This document shows, in pieces, positions 9,289-18,180 of a stretch of DNA of 64,000 nt. The DNA is from Chitinophagaceae bacterium. Lineage in GTDB: Bacteria; Bacteroidota; Bacteroidia; Chitinophagales; Chitinophagaceae. A program made the translations under genes and the position numbers. The first letter of the stretch is position 1. Each line of letters begins with the position of its first letter. The stretch is from contig JAMLHL010000005.1 in assembly GCA_023957125.1 (NCBI GenBank), positions 126,061 through 190,060 on the forward strand, in the 5' to 3' direction. The notes under the pieces were generated by a model. The model saw only the letters and a list, made by a program, of their open reading frames with translations, made no database searches and was not told where the DNA came from.

Positions 9289-10074
9289 ATGACCGTTGTT
9301 GATACCCATTGTCATTTATACGCGGAAGAATTTGCCGGAGATATCCGGCAGGTTATTTTGAATGCCCGGCAGGAAGGCGTGCAGCAGTTTTATCTGCCCA
9401 ATATAGACAGTACCTCTATAGCGGCCATGCTGCGTCTGGAAGCTGAATACCCCGGCGTTTGTATCGCTATGATGGGATTGCATCCGTGTTCGGTAAAAGA
9501 AAATTACCGGGAAGAATTAAACACTGTGGAAAGCTGGCTCCGGGAAAGAAATTTTGCAGCCGTGGGGGAGATCGGGCTGGATTTTTATTGGGACCGGACG
9601 TACGAACAGCAGCAATACGAGGCATTCAGGCGCCAGATTGAATGGGCCCTTCAATATCATCTTCCCGTGGTGATCCATTCGCGGGAATCCATGGCAGCCT
9701 GTATTGAAGTAGTATCCGGGTTTGCGGGCAGTGGATTAAAGGGAATATTCCATTGTTTCGGCGGCAGCGTGGAAGAAGCCGAAAAAATAATCGCATTGGG
9801 GTTTTATTTAGGTATAGGAGGTGTGCTCACCTTTAAAAAATCCGGCTTGTCAGAAACCTTGAAGTATATTGATTTAGACCATATTGTATTGGAAACAGAT
9901 GCTCCCTATTTGGCTCCGGCGCCTAAAAGAGGCAAGAGAAATGAAAGCGCTTACCTGAAATACATTATAGCCGCCCTTGCTGAAATAAAAAATATTGCTC
10001 CTGAGGAAATAGCAAGGATCACTACCGCGAATGCCGCCATTGTTTATCAAAACAGGGAAAAGGCAGGACTGTAA
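9289..10074 (+). CDS. TatD-family metal-dependent hydrolase
   Basis: 261 residues of the amidohydrolase-like TatD family (3'-5' DNA/RNA exonuclease activity known for some members). Metal ligands are visible in order: DTHCHL at the N terminus, GLHP, VGEIGLDFYWD, VVIHSRE, GIFHCFGG and the terminal LETDAPYLAP. It starts with ATG at 9289, 54 nt after bshA in the same direction, and may be co-transcribed with it. It ends just before a perfect 12-bp palindrome (10073-10084) and the tRNA-Ser promoter. Bacterial genomes usually carry several TatD paralogues; which one this is cannot be told from sequence. Confidence 0.9.
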   Translation: MTVVDTHCHLYAEEFAGDIRQVILNARQEGVQQFYLPNIDSTSIAAMLRLEAEYPGVCIAMMGLHPCSVKENYREELNTVESWLRERNFAAVGEIGLDFYWDRTYEQQQYEAFRRQIEWALQYHLPVVIHSRESMAACIEVVSGFAGSGLKGIFHCFGGSVEEAEKIIALGFYLGIGGVLTFKKSGLSETLKYIDLDHIVLETDAPYLAPAPKRGKRNESAYLKYIIAALAEIKNIAPEEIARITTANAAIVYQNREKAGL

Positions 10075-10114
10075 CCGCGCGGTTGATATTCTCCGAAAAA
10101 TAAATACCCCGGGG

Positions 10115-10148
10115 TTGTCAGCCTAATGGCTAATAATGCTATTTTTGC
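10115..10148 (+). promoter_or_regulatory. Promoter of tRNA-Ser
   Basis: TATTTTTGC at 10140-10148 is an exact -7 box, 13 nt before the mature tRNA. A TTG lies at 10115-10117 with a 22-bp spacer, slightly longer than the usual 19-20 bp. Confidence 0.65.
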
Positions 10149-10161
10149 AGTCCTTTAAAAA

Positions 10162-10248
10162 GGAGAGGTGTCCGAGTGGTTGAAGGAGCACGCCTGGAAA
10201 GTGTGTATATGGGAAACTGTATCGCGGGTTCGAATCCCGCCCTCTCCG
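10162..10248 (+). tRNA. tRNA-Ser (anticodon GGA)
   Basis: An 87-nt class II tRNA. The acceptor stem is GGAGAGG paired with CCTCTCC (10241-10247), the D-arm contains GAGTGGTTGAAGGA, and the anticodon stem CACGC/GTGTG encloses the loop CTGGAAA with anticodon GGA at 10196-10198. A long variable arm follows, then the T-arm CGGGTTCGAATCCCG, with discriminator base G. CCA is not encoded. The GGA anticodon reads UCC and UCU serine codons. A -7 box upstream and a strong terminator 5 nt downstream make it a single-gene transcription unit. Confidence 0.96.
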
Positions 10249-10253
10249 CCTTC

Positions 10254-10297
10254 GCCCGCCGAAGCCCCGACACATCGGGGCGAAGGCGGGCTTTTTT
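10254..10297 (+). terminator. Intrinsic terminator of tRNA-Ser
   Basis: A nested perfect hairpin: GCCCGCC (10254-10260)/GGCGGGC (10285-10291) outside, GCCCCGA (10264-10270)/TCGGGGC (10275-10281) inside, loop CACA, the two stems separated by GAA on each side, then six T (10292-10297). The following 242 bp up to 10539 hold no convincing gene; a short inverted repeat GACGCT/AGCGTC (10343-10362) is the only structure. Confidence 0.93.
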
Positions 10298-10539
10298 ATG
10301 AAGTAATCTCGTCTTCTTTTGAGCTTTTCGGTGCGGGCTACGGACGCTTGCGCCAGAGCGTCGGCGCACGGACAATGTCCGTTTTTCCCTGAACTTTTAC
10401 TTATATTGTAGTGCAATGTGGTATTACGTTTATATCCTTTAGCTTAACAATAAAAAGCACTGTGTTGGTTGTACGAAACAGCTTCTTCAAGGAAATTTGT
10501 TTGCTAAAGCATTTTCAGAGTATCCAAAAATGGAACTGC

Positions 10540-11019
10540 TTACTCAATCCTATAGGCAATAAATCTTCCCTCTGCAGCATTTATCGAGCCATCTGGTTTT
10601 AGCGATTCATAATAACCTTTTATCAAATATTTACTTTTGTATTTAACACCGGAAGGGCCTTCAATAGTTTGGCTGAACGGGTCTGTGTTTTCTTCTAAAT
10701 CTCCGGCACAATTACACTTAAAAGTTTCCGCCCCTTGTTGAAAATAATGCGCTCTCCATGGAAAATTAATAATAACATTGCTATTATTATCATAAGTCCC
10801 TATATCAGACCCACATCTCAAAGTTGACAGATCTGTGTTAAACCTTAACAGGCAGTTATCGGGGTATCCGTCTAAGTACACAACCCAATTATGGCCAACA
10901 AGAGGGTCATATACTTCATCCATAACTTTTGAGCAGGAAGAAAGGTATAATCCTATAAGTAAAAGGAATTTAATCACAGATTTTGATGGAGAATTAACTA
11001 ATTGAAATCCTGCTTTCAC
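10540..11019 (-). CDS. Hypothetical lipoprotein, 159 residues
   Basis: The N terminus has a short charged stretch, then FLLLIGLYLSSCSK, a clear lipobox with the lipid-modified cysteine in LSSC. The mature part is about 130 residues and rich in aromatic residues (for example HNWVVYLDGYPDNC, INFPWRAHYFQQG), with extra cysteines around FKCNCAGD. I recognise no family. An adjacent gene (11075-11611) also encodes a small lipoprotein on the same strand, 55 nt upstream, so both may be one transcription unit. Local sequence is more AT-rich than the housekeeping genes on either side, compatible with acquisition. Confidence 0.7.
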   Translation of the reverse strand: MKAGFQLVNSPSKSVIKFLLLIGLYLSSCSKVMDEVYDPLVGHNWVVYLDGYPDNCLLRFNTDLSTLRCGSDIGTYDNNSNVIINFPWRAHYFQQGAETFKCNCAGDLEENTDPFSQTIEGPSGVKYKSKYLIKGYYESLKPDGSINAAEGRFIAYRIE

Positions 11020-11074
11020 AATTTGATAATGTTTAGTTCTTTGAAGGCCAAGCCTTACAGGTATCTGACTATTC

Positions 11075-11611
11075 TCAATTTTTAGAACCCGTAAACTCTA
11101 CTCTCCCATGTGTGGTATATACATAATTCCCATCTAACAATACATCCCAACCAGAATAATATGGCATTCCCTGTAAGCATGCGGGGGAGCCTGTAAAAAC
11201 AGACGGAGCGGTATTACGGGAAATATACAAAAGTTTACTATTGATATCATAAGATCCAAATTCAATTTTCCCATTCTTTTCCGAAACCCGTACATCAGAA
11301 TAATGGTTACTCTTAAAAGGTCCGCCATTCATTACAAAGGAAACAGAGCTATCTGTTGATTTTGATATTGTAACCTGAGCCTGCCCTGTAATAAAATTGT
11401 TTTTCCATCCGGGAGGCTCAATGCACCCTTTGTAATTCCCCAATGAAATATTATCAGGTAATACCTGTCCTGAACCTGAAAATGTACCGGCTATAATAGC
11501 GGCTGGAGAGTTATCATTTGGATTGCGGTCACCATCACTACTATTGACAGCATCGTTCTTGGAACATGAAAATAAGATTGTGATGATAATTAGAATGATA
11601 GACCTTGTCAT
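11075..11611 (-). CDS. Hypothetical lipoprotein, 178 residues
   Basis: The ATG at 11611 gives MTRSIILIIITILFSCSKND, a signal peptide with lipobox LFSC; an in-frame ATG at 11641 would add ten residues that disturb it. A low-complexity linker rich in N, D and S (NSSDGDRNPNDNSPAA) is followed by a domain with PPGWKNNFITGQAQVTISKS, SVSFVMNGGPF and, near the C terminus, YVYTTHGRVEFTGSKN. The alternating pattern suggests a small beta-sandwich, perhaps a lipocalin-like or binding fold (inference only). No family recognised. It probably forms a unit with the next lipoprotein downstream. Confidence 0.68.
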   Translation of the reverse strand: MTRSIILIIITILFSCSKNDAVNSSDGDRNPNDNSPAAIIAGTFSGSGQVLPDNISLGNYKGCIEPPGWKNNFITGQAQVTISKSTDSSVSFVMNGGPFKSNHYSDVRVSEKNGKIEFGSYDINSKLLYISRNTAPSVFTGSPACLQGMPYYSGWDVLLDGNYVYTTHGRVEFTGSKN

Positions 11612-11821
11612 AGTTATATTATTTATGTAAGTAAAAAACAACGGGACACCCTAATATCTGTTGTTTGCGCAAACAATTTGCTGCACAAACAAAAACAAAA
11701 TATTGTAAGTAATAACCGCATAAACAAAAAGGTTGTATAAATTATATATGTGTCATTTGAGTTGTGTCAAACTGTGTTTTATTTCTGTATTTGTAGCCAC
11801 CATTTTACCACTTCAGCAGCC

Positions 11822-12184
11822 CTACAACGTAAAACTCACCTTCACCTGGAAGCTTTTAAAAGGTATCTTTTCGGAGCCGGTTACTTCTGGTTTTCCCGGC
11901 TCATCTATATAATAAGTAACAGGGATTTTTGCATTTGACATGTCAACGGCAAAACCAAAGAAACCATAGCATACCATGGCGCCTATATTGGTACCCATTC
12001 CTCTCGTATTAAAATAGTTCTCATCATCAAGCCAGAAATCGTAGCTCTGGTTATTTTCTTTTTTAACATAGTAATCAAACACACTGTAATGCAGCGCGTA
12101 CGTCAACTGGAACCGGGCTTCAATCACCAGTTTATCTGCCGGGTTCACGGCTATTACCGGGCCGAGCTTTGAGGTATCAGACAC
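11822..12184 (-). pseudogene. Orphan reading frame or 3' gene remnant, about 120 codons
   Basis: An open frame on the minus strand ending IPFKSFQVKVSFTL, with protein-like composition (for example FDYYVKKENNQSYDFWLDDE, VPVTYYIDEPGKPEV-type segments). It lacks an ATG: the best start is a GTG at 12184, a stop codon lies 12 nt further upstream, and there is no signal peptide. The text reads like the C-terminal part of a larger secreted or outer-membrane protein whose 5' part is gone. A complete small cytosolic protein with a GTG start cannot be excluded. No family recognised. Confidence 0.45.
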
Positions 12185-12230
12185 ATGTGTAAAATTTCAG
12201 TAAAAATAACCTGGGGGACAGGCGGTAAAC

Positions 12231-12250
12231 AATACCAACTACTTGGTATT
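12231..12250 (+). promoter_or_regulatory. Inverted repeat upstream of the two-component pair
   Basis: AATACCAA (12231-12238)/TTGGTATT (12243-12250) is a perfect 8-bp inverted repeat with a 4-nt centre, about 100 bp before the histidine-kinase start. It could be an operator (for instance autoregulation by the LuxR-type response regulator) or a weak stem followed by TTT. Confidence 0.35.
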
Positions 12251-12354
12251 TTTAGAATCTGACCGGCAAAGTAATATTGTTGCAGGAAATTGGCTTATTT
12301 TAAATGATTGAATTAAGGTGGATCGTGTGCATTAAAAAGAACATTGAGATTATT

Positions 12355-14244
12355 ATGTTATTCTTCCGCAAAATATTCTTTACCGGACGGCGGACTGCAC
12401 TACTGGTTACCGGCTTCTTCTTTAATGTCATCGCGTGCGCACAGCAAAGCGTAAACACCCAAAACATAAAAGATAACCAACTTTTTTATTTGCTGCCTCA
12501 TGCCATGTTTCTTTTAAAAGCCCCATCCGATACTACGAATGTTTTGAACGCAGGAGAACAGGAATGGTTTAAAGTATCGGGGAACATGGCTTTCAATATA
12601 GGTTATGTTGACAAAGATATATGGATGCGTTTTTCTGTTGATAATACATCCGACTCGGCACGAGACATTGCATTAGTGCTGGGAAGCCATAGATTGAACG
12701 AAGTTTTTTTATTCGAAAAAGATAGCATTAACCTGGAAAAAAAAGGCGTTGCCGGCTTAAAGTACCCGGTACGTAAACAACAATACCCTTTTTTTGTAAT
12801 TACTTTTCCTTTGCATATTGCCGCCCGAACTTCATCTCATTATTACATAAAGATGGACAGGAATGGTATTTCGTCTCTTTGCATACCGATTCTGTTGGAT
12901 ATGAAAGAACTTAAATACCAGGAGCAAAGAACCTACACCTCTTATGGGATACTGATGGGTATTATTTTTTTGTCAGGCATTTTTAATCTTTTTCTATTCT
13001 TTGTTCTGAAAGAGAAAATACATGTTTACTATTTTTTGTATTCAATTTGTGCAATATGGATAATGCTTTCAATCAACAGGCTGGATTTTCAATTCCTGTT
13101 TCCGGATCACCCATCCCTTTCTTCTGTAAGCCGCTACTCTTCCGTATTTATATTTACAGGATTCCTGTTTTTAATAATGCAAACATTTTTAGGGCAAAGC
13201 AAATCAAACAGCAGGTTTTTTGTGGTTTGCAGGTGGCTGCGCAATATCTGTTTTATTTGTCCGGTTATGGAAATCCTCAGGGTCGCTTTACACGTCAATT
13301 GGGTGGGATTTAGCCAGGTACATTTTATAGTATATGAATGGATCATATCAATCAGCTTGTTAATGGTTATGTTAAGTTGTATAGAAAAAATTCTTCAAAA
13401 GATCCGACTGGCCTGGTTCTATTTGCTTGCCGTTTCTGTAACAATTGCGGGAGGAATGTTAAGCATCATTGCCGTGTCAGGCCTGGTTGACTGGTCATCT
13501 CTGCTAATGCCTCCATCTACGGTAGAAATAGGATTAACCCTGGAAGCAGTGATTATCTGCTTTGGCATTTTGTATCGGTATAATTTTTATAAAAGAGAAA
13601 AAGATGCCTTGATTTTTCAACTGCAGGAAGAAAAAATTAAAGCTGCCGGAGCAATCATTACCACACAGGAACAGGAACAAAAAAGAATTGCCGCCGACCT
13701 GCATGATGAACTGGGAGGAAATCTCGCTGCTATTAAAATGACCCTGCAAAGCTTTCACCTCTCTTCAAAACAGGAGGAAACCATGAACTATCTTATAGAT
13801 AAAGCCTCCAACAGCACAAGGCATATAGCCCATGACCTGATGCCGCCTGAGTTCGAAAATACCAGTCTGCTGGAATTGCTTGATAAGTTCTACCTGAGGC
13901 TTAATACAGAAGGTAAGATCCGTTTTTACTTTCATTCCACCGGAGCGGTACACCCGTTCAACAAACAGGAAGAGCTGATGATCTACCGGATCATACTGGA
14001 GTTTACCAATAATATTATTAAGCACTCCAAAGCAACCAAAGCTACCGTACAGTTCATATATTATGATGACCAGCTCGAAATTATGGTGGAAGATAATGGA
14101 ACGGGCATCAGCAAAGATACTCCCGGCGGCATAGGACTTAAAACCGTTCAATCAAGGCTTGACTACCTTCATGGCAGTATGAATATTGATTCCGGTGTAA
14201 AAGGCACTACCATTATTATACAAATACCTTATAACTCCGCATGA
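12355..14244 (+). CDS. 7TMR-DISM sensor histidine kinase
   Basis: About 629 residues. A signal peptide ends near FFFNVIACAQQ; the ATG at 12355 gives the cleaner signal than the in-frame ATG at 12304. It is followed by a periplasmic beta-rich DISM extracellular domain to about residue 185, then seven closely spaced transmembrane segments (7TMR-DISM region), a short coiled coil (KREKDALIFQLQEEKIKAAG) and a HisKA_3-type kinase core with phospho-acceptor His in AADLHDELGGNLAAIK. The HATPase domain shows ILEFTNNIIKHSKAT, VEDNGTGI and GIGLKTVQSRL. This is the NarX/DesK class. It pairs with the response regulator whose ATG starts 2 nt after its stop. The signal is unknown; DISM domains often bind carbohydrates. 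Confidence 0.88.
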   Translation: MLFFRKIFFTGRRTALLVTGFFFNVIACAQQSVNTQNIKDNQLFYLLPHAMFLLKAPSDTTNVLNAGEQEWFKVSGNMAFNIGYVDKDIWMRFSVDNTSDSARDIALVLGSHRLNEVFLFEKDSINLEKKGVAGLKYPVRKQQYPFFVITFPLHIAARTSSHYYIKMDRNGISSLCIPILLDMKELKYQEQRTYTSYGILMGIIFLSGIFNLFLFFVLKEKIHVYYFLYSICAIWIMLSINRLDFQFLFPDHPSLSSVSRYSSVFIFTGFLFLIMQTFLGQSKSNSRFFVVCRWLRNICFICPVMEILRVALHVNWVGFSQVHFIVYEWIISISLLMVMLSCIEKILQKIRLAWFYLLAVSVTIAGGMLSIIAVSGLVDWSSLLMPPSTVEIGLTLEAVIICFGILYRYNFYKREKDALIFQLQEEKIKAAGAIITTQEQEQKRIAADLHDELGGNLAAIKMTLQSFHLSSKQEETMNYLIDKASNSTRHIAHDLMPPEFENTSLLELLDKFYLRLNTEGKIRFYFHSTGAVHPFNKQEELMIYRIILEFTNNIIKHSKATKATVQFIYYDDQLEIMVEDNGTGISKDTPGGIGLKTVQSRLDYLHGSMNIDSGVKGTTIIIQIPYNSA

Positions 14245-14245
14245 T

Positions 14246-14878
14246 ATGAATCAGCCGCTAAAATTAATCATTGCCGACGACCATGTATTGTTTATTGAAG
14301 GTTTAAGATCTCTGATACAAGAGGAAAAAGACTTACTGATTACAGCAGTTGCCAACAATGGTAAAGAACTATTGGACATCATTCATAGAGAAATACCCGA
14401 CATTGTTTTAATGGATATCAATATGCCTGTCTTAGACGGAATTGAAGCGACAAGATATCTAAAACAAGCTTATAAAGAAGTGAAAATAGTCATCCTTTCC
14501 ACCTACAATGAAGATCACCTTATTGAAAAGGCAAAGCAAAACGGAGCAAACGGGTACCTGCTGAAAAACAGCAGTAAAGAAGACCTGTTGCATACCATAA
14601 GGCTTGTAGCACAGGGACAATCTTCTTTCCCGTACAGATCGCCCAGGATCCCTGACCTGTTTTCGGAAAACGACTCTTTTTTAAAACAATTCAACATTAC
14701 AGGACGCGAACTGGAGATTATAAAGTACATTAAAGAAGGGCATACCAATCAACAGATCGCGGATAAGCTCTTCCTTAGTATTTACACAGTGGAAACACAC
14801 AGGAAAAACATTATGCGCAAACTGAACTTAACCAACCCGGCCCAGCTGATGAAATTTATTATAGAAAATAATTTGTAA
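14246..14878 (+). CDS. NarL/FixJ-family response regulator
   Basis: 210 residues: a receiver domain with the acidic pair in IIADDH, phospho-acceptor Asp57 in DIVLMDINMP, the threonine/serine switch in VILSTYN and the lysine in GYLLKNSSKE. A LuxR-type helix-turn-helix follows (GRELEIIKYIKEGHTNQQIA, then YTVETHRKNIMRKL). It is translationally coupled to the upstream kinase (1 nt between stop and ATG) and is therefore its cognate partner. Targets are unknown; the inverted repeat 12231-12250 upstream of the kinase is a candidate site. The 142-bp gap after it, up to the end of uvrA, holds nothing convincing. Confidence 0.93.
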   Translation: MNQPLKLIIADDHVLFIEGLRSLIQEEKDLLITAVANNGKELLDIIHREIPDIVLMDINMPVLDGIEATRYLKQAYKEVKIVILSTYNEDHLIEKAKQNGANGYLLKNSSKEDLLHTIRLVAQGQSSFPYRSPRIPDLFSENDSFLKQFNITGRELEIIKYIKEGHTNQQIADKLFLSIYTVETHRKNIMRKLNLTNPAQLMKFIIENNL

Positions 14879-15020
14879 CAAGAGTATCTATATAAAAAAG
14901 AAGCCTATAAAGTTTTAAGAAGTAGTCAATAAACCTGCTGCAAATTTTAAAAACAAAACAATGAAAATATGGAACGGGAGAACCGGAAAGAGCATTAGAA
15001 ATAGAAATGCGGCAACCCGG

Positions 15021-17858
15021 TTACAAAAACCTTGCCGTGTAACTCTGTTTCACCTTCCTGAGTTGTGCGGGTATGCCGGCAAAGACCACCTCTCCGCCTT
15101 CATCCCCGGCTTCCGGTCCTAAATCTATTACCCAGTCGGCATTTTTTATAACATCCGTATTGTGCTCTATCACCCATATTGAATGCCCCTGCTCAATTAA
15201 GGCCCGGAAGGAGGCAAGCAGCTTGTTGATGTCGTGAAAGTGCAGGCCGGTGGTGGGTTCATCAAAGATAAACAGGATATGCCCCTGTGCTTTCCCCTTG
15301 CCTAAAAAGGACGCTAATTTCACTCTTTGCGCTTCCCCACCGGAAAGCGTATCGCTGGATTGCCCGAGTTTTATATACCCCAGTCCAACGTCGGCCAGGG
15401 GTTTCAACTTTGCCGTAATATCTTTTTGATCCTTAAAGAATGCAAGGGCATCGTCCACGCTCATCTCTAATACATCATAAATGTTTTTCCCGTTGTAGGT
15501 TACTTCCAGCACTTCGTCTTTAAATCGCCTGCCGCCACAAACTTCACAGGTAAGATGTACATCGGCTAAGAATTGCATCTCCACCACCTGTTCGCCCTCT
15601 CCTTTGCAGGCGTCGCAACGTCCGCCATCTACATTAAAGGAAAAATGTTTGGGCTGGAAGCCATTGATCCTGCTCAGGGGCTGTTTTGCATACAAATCCC
15701 TGATTTCATCATATACCTTTATATAGGTTACGGGATTGCTGCGGGAAGACTTGCCGATAGGGTTTTGATCTACCAGCTCAATCTGAGTAATTTCTTCTAT
15801 ATCTCCGGTCAACGCCTTATGCAAGCCTGCTTTTTCGGTAGCCTGTCCTTTCATTTTTTTCAGGGCCGGATAAACTACCTGTTTTACGAGGGTGGTTTTT
15901 CCGCTGCCGCTCACACCGCTGATCACGCATAATACATTCAGCGGAAACTCAACACTGATGTTCTTCAGGTTGTTCTCCCGGGCGCCTTCCACTTTTATGA
16001 ACTTTTTCCACGTTTTTACGGTATCCCTCGATTCTATAGAAAGTTCACCTTTGAGATATTTACCGGTAAGACTTTTAGGATTTTTTATAATATCATCGTA
16101 ATTACCTTCTGCGATGATCTCTCCGCCTAAATGACTGGCTAAAGGACCCATATCAATAATATGATCAGCTTCCTGCATCATCAGGGCATCATGCTCCACT
16201 ACTACAACGGTATTACCCAGGTCTCTCAATTCCTTTAATACTTTTATCAGCCGCGCCGTATCCCTGGAGTGCAGACCGATGGAGGGTTCATCCAGGATAT
16301 ATAAAGAGTTGGTAAGATTGCTGCCGAGGCTGCGGGTGAGCTGGATACGCTGGCTTTCTCCGCCGCTCAGGGAATTTGCCAGTCGGCTCAGGCTGAGGTA
16401 GCCCAGGCCCACGTCCAGCAACACCTGCAGACGTTGCCTGATCTCTATCAGCACACGTTTGGCCACCTGCCGGTCGTAATCGCTGAGCTGCAGCTCGTCA
16501 AACCATTGCTTCAGATCTTTTACCTGCATCTCGCATAATTCCCCGATATGTTTCCCCGCTATTTTTACATATAATGCCTCTTTGCGCAGCCGGTAGCCTT
16601 TACATTCAGGACAAAGGGTTCTTCCCCGGTACCGGGATAATAATACGCGGTATTGTACCTTATATAAGTTTTGTTCCACTTCTTTAAAGAAGTCGTTGAT
16701 TCCATCTACGTAGGCATTGCCTTTCCATAAGGCATCGTACTGCTGCCGGGTAAGGTCAACAATTGGCTTGTGGATGGGGAATCCGAAATGTTTTGCGCCC
16801 CTGATGAACTGTTCTTTCCAACGGCCGAGCTTTTCGCCTTTCCATGGCGCCACGGCCCCTTCATACAGGCTCAGCCTGGGGTCGGGTATTACCAAATCGG
16901 TGGCAATGCCCAGCACCTGCGAGAAGCCTTCACATACCGGGCAGGCGCCGTAAGGATTGTTGAATGAAAAGAGATTGGGAACGGACTCCTCGAATTTAAT
17001 ACCATCCTTTTCAAACCTGTTGGAGTATGGCAAGCGCTCCTCTCCATTTATTTCAATGATCATTTCGCCTTCCCCTTCAAAAAAAGCCGTAGCTATCGAG
17101 TCGCTCAGGCGGTGCTCGTCGTCTTCATCAAAGGGCTTTACCACAATGCGGTCAATCAGGATATAAATGCTACCGGCGGAGGATTTACCGGCAAACTGTT
17201 TCTTCAATGCCGCATCTTTTTGTTCAAGTGCATCCTCAATTCTTACTATTTCGCCGCCGGAAGCAGCAAACGCATACAGCCTGGAAAACCCTTTCTGCAG
17301 CAGGATGTTCAACTCTTCCCGTATCTCCCTCCTGCCCTGAAGCCTGAAAGGTGCGAGGATCAATATCCTGTCGCCTTCCTGCCGGGCGCTGATGGCTTCC
17401 ACCACATCCCTTACATCGTCTTTTTTCACTTCTTCCCCGCTCACCGGAGAAATGGTTTTGCCCACCCGGGCATAAAGCAGGCGCAGGTAGTCGTAAACCT
17501 CCGTCATGCTGCCTACGGTGGAACGGGGGGTGCGGGTAACCACTTTCTGCTCTATGGCAATGGCGGGGCAAAGCCCTTTGATAAAGTCAACATCCGGTTT
17601 GTTCATCCGGTTCAGGAACTGGCGGGCATAAGCGCTCAGGCTTTCCGCGTACCGGCGTTGTCCTTCGGCAAATAAAGTGTCTATGGTAAGAGAGGATTTG
17701 CCCGAGCCCGATACGCCCGTTACCACCACTAATTGATTGCGTGGAATTTCAACGCTGACATTTTTCAGATTGTGAACCCTGGCTCCCTTAATGAAGATAT
17801 TATTATTGCCTTTTGGGGGCGTTGTCTTCTTTTTCCTTTTTACAGAGGTTGTAGTCAT
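15021..17858 (-). CDS. uvrA: Excinuclease ABC subunit A
   Basis: 945 residues, the normal length for UvrA, the damage-recognition ATPase of nucleotide excision repair. Two ABC modules are visible: Walker A GVSGSGKSSLTIDTLF near the N terminus and GVSGSGKTTLVKQVVYPAL in the second half, with signatures NSLSGGESQRIQL and DTLSGGEAQRVKLA and Walker B YILDEPSIGLH and FIFDEPTTGLH. Zinc-binding CxxC pairs are present (CPVCEG, CPECKG, CDACKGEGE, CEVCGG). The short lysine-rich N-terminal extension (VKRKKKTTPPKG) is unremarkable. It is transcribed alone on the minus strand. Bacteroidota may carry a second uvrA; this one has all motifs intact. Confidence 0.95.
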   Translation of the reverse strand: MTTTSVKRKKKTTPPKGNNNIFIKGARVHNLKNVSVEIPRNQLVVVTGVSGSGKSSLTIDTLFAEGQRRYAESLSAYARQFLNRMNKPDVDFIKGLCPAIAIEQKVVTRTPRSTVGSMTEVYDYLRLLYARVGKTISPVSGEEVKKDDVRDVVEAISARQEGDRILILAPFRLQGRREIREELNILLQKGFSRLYAFAASGGEIVRIEDALEQKDAALKKQFAGKSSAGSIYILIDRIVVKPFDEDDEHRLSDSIATAFFEGEGEMIIEINGEERLPYSNRFEKDGIKFEESVPNLFSFNNPYGACPVCEGFSQVLGIATDLVIPDPRLSLYEGAVAPWKGEKLGRWKEQFIRGAKHFGFPIHKPIVDLTRQQYDALWKGNAYVDGINDFFKEVEQNLYKVQYRVLLSRYRGRTLCPECKGYRLRKEALYVKIAGKHIGELCEMQVKDLKQWFDELQLSDYDRQVAKRVLIEIRQRLQVLLDVGLGYLSLSRLANSLSGGESQRIQLTRSLGSNLTNSLYILDEPSIGLHSRDTARLIKVLKELRDLGNTVVVVEHDALMMQEADHIIDMGPLASHLGGEIIAEGNYDDIIKNPKSLTGKYLKGELSIESRDTVKTWKKFIKVEGARENNLKNISVEFPLNVLCVISGVSGSGKTTLVKQVVYPALKKMKGQATEKAGLHKALTGDIEEITQIELVDQNPIGKSSRSNPVTYIKVYDEIRDLYAKQPLSRINGFQPKHFSFNVDGGRCDACKGEGEQVVEMQFLADVHLTCEVCGGRRFKDEVLEVTYNGKNIYDVLEMSVDDALAFFKDQKDITAKLKPLADVGLGYIKLGQSSDTLSGGEAQRVKLASFLGKGKAQGHILFIFDEPTTGLHFHDINKLLASFRALIEQGHSIWVIEHNTDVIKNADWVIDLGPEAGDEGGEVVFAGIPAQLRKVKQSYTARFL

Positions 17859-18021
17859 ATTATGAACTCAAAATTAATACTAAAATCTTTCGTCTCTCCG
17901 GCGGTGGAAAAAAGCAGGGGTGCTCTTGAGAAATGGTATTATTGTTTTTGTTACGGAATATTTAATATTTTCCCGTTTATCGAAGATTTTCAAATGTTAA
18001 TCGAAATTTATTTAACAAATA

Positions 18022-18053
18022 TTTGGAAATGTAAAAAAAAGCAATACTTTAGC
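18022..18053 (+). promoter_or_regulatory. Candidate promoter of the ECF sigma gene
   Basis: TTTG at 18022-18025, a 19-bp spacer and TACTTTAGC at 18045-18053 (one mismatch to TAnnTTTGC), 127 nt before the ATG. It lies in the 322-bp divergent gap (17859-18180) between uvrA and the sigma gene. The rest of that gap is AT-rich and shows no gene or other structure. Confidence 0.5.
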
Positions 18054-18180
18054 GGTCCCAATATCATACGAAAGAAACTAGAATTTAAAATACTACCGCC
18101 TATTTGGTATTAACTTCTACTTCTCTTGTCATGTTATTGGGGTGAATCAAAATCCCAACCATTAAAAACCGTAGAAGTTT

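Noticed and set aside
10073..10084. 12-bp palindrome AACCGCGCGGTT at the end of tatD
   Set aside because: It overlaps the stop codon and has no loop or T-run; no role can be supported.
10343..10397. Inverted repeats and T-run after the tRNA-Ser terminator, as a second terminator or a small RNA
   Set aside because: Stems are short (6-7 bp), one has a single-nucleotide loop, and there is no promoter in front of them.
14961..15122. Short reading frame starting MKIWNGRTGKSIRN between the response regulator and uvrA
   Set aside because: Most of it overlaps the 3' end of uvrA on the other strand and no family resemblance or promoter supports it.
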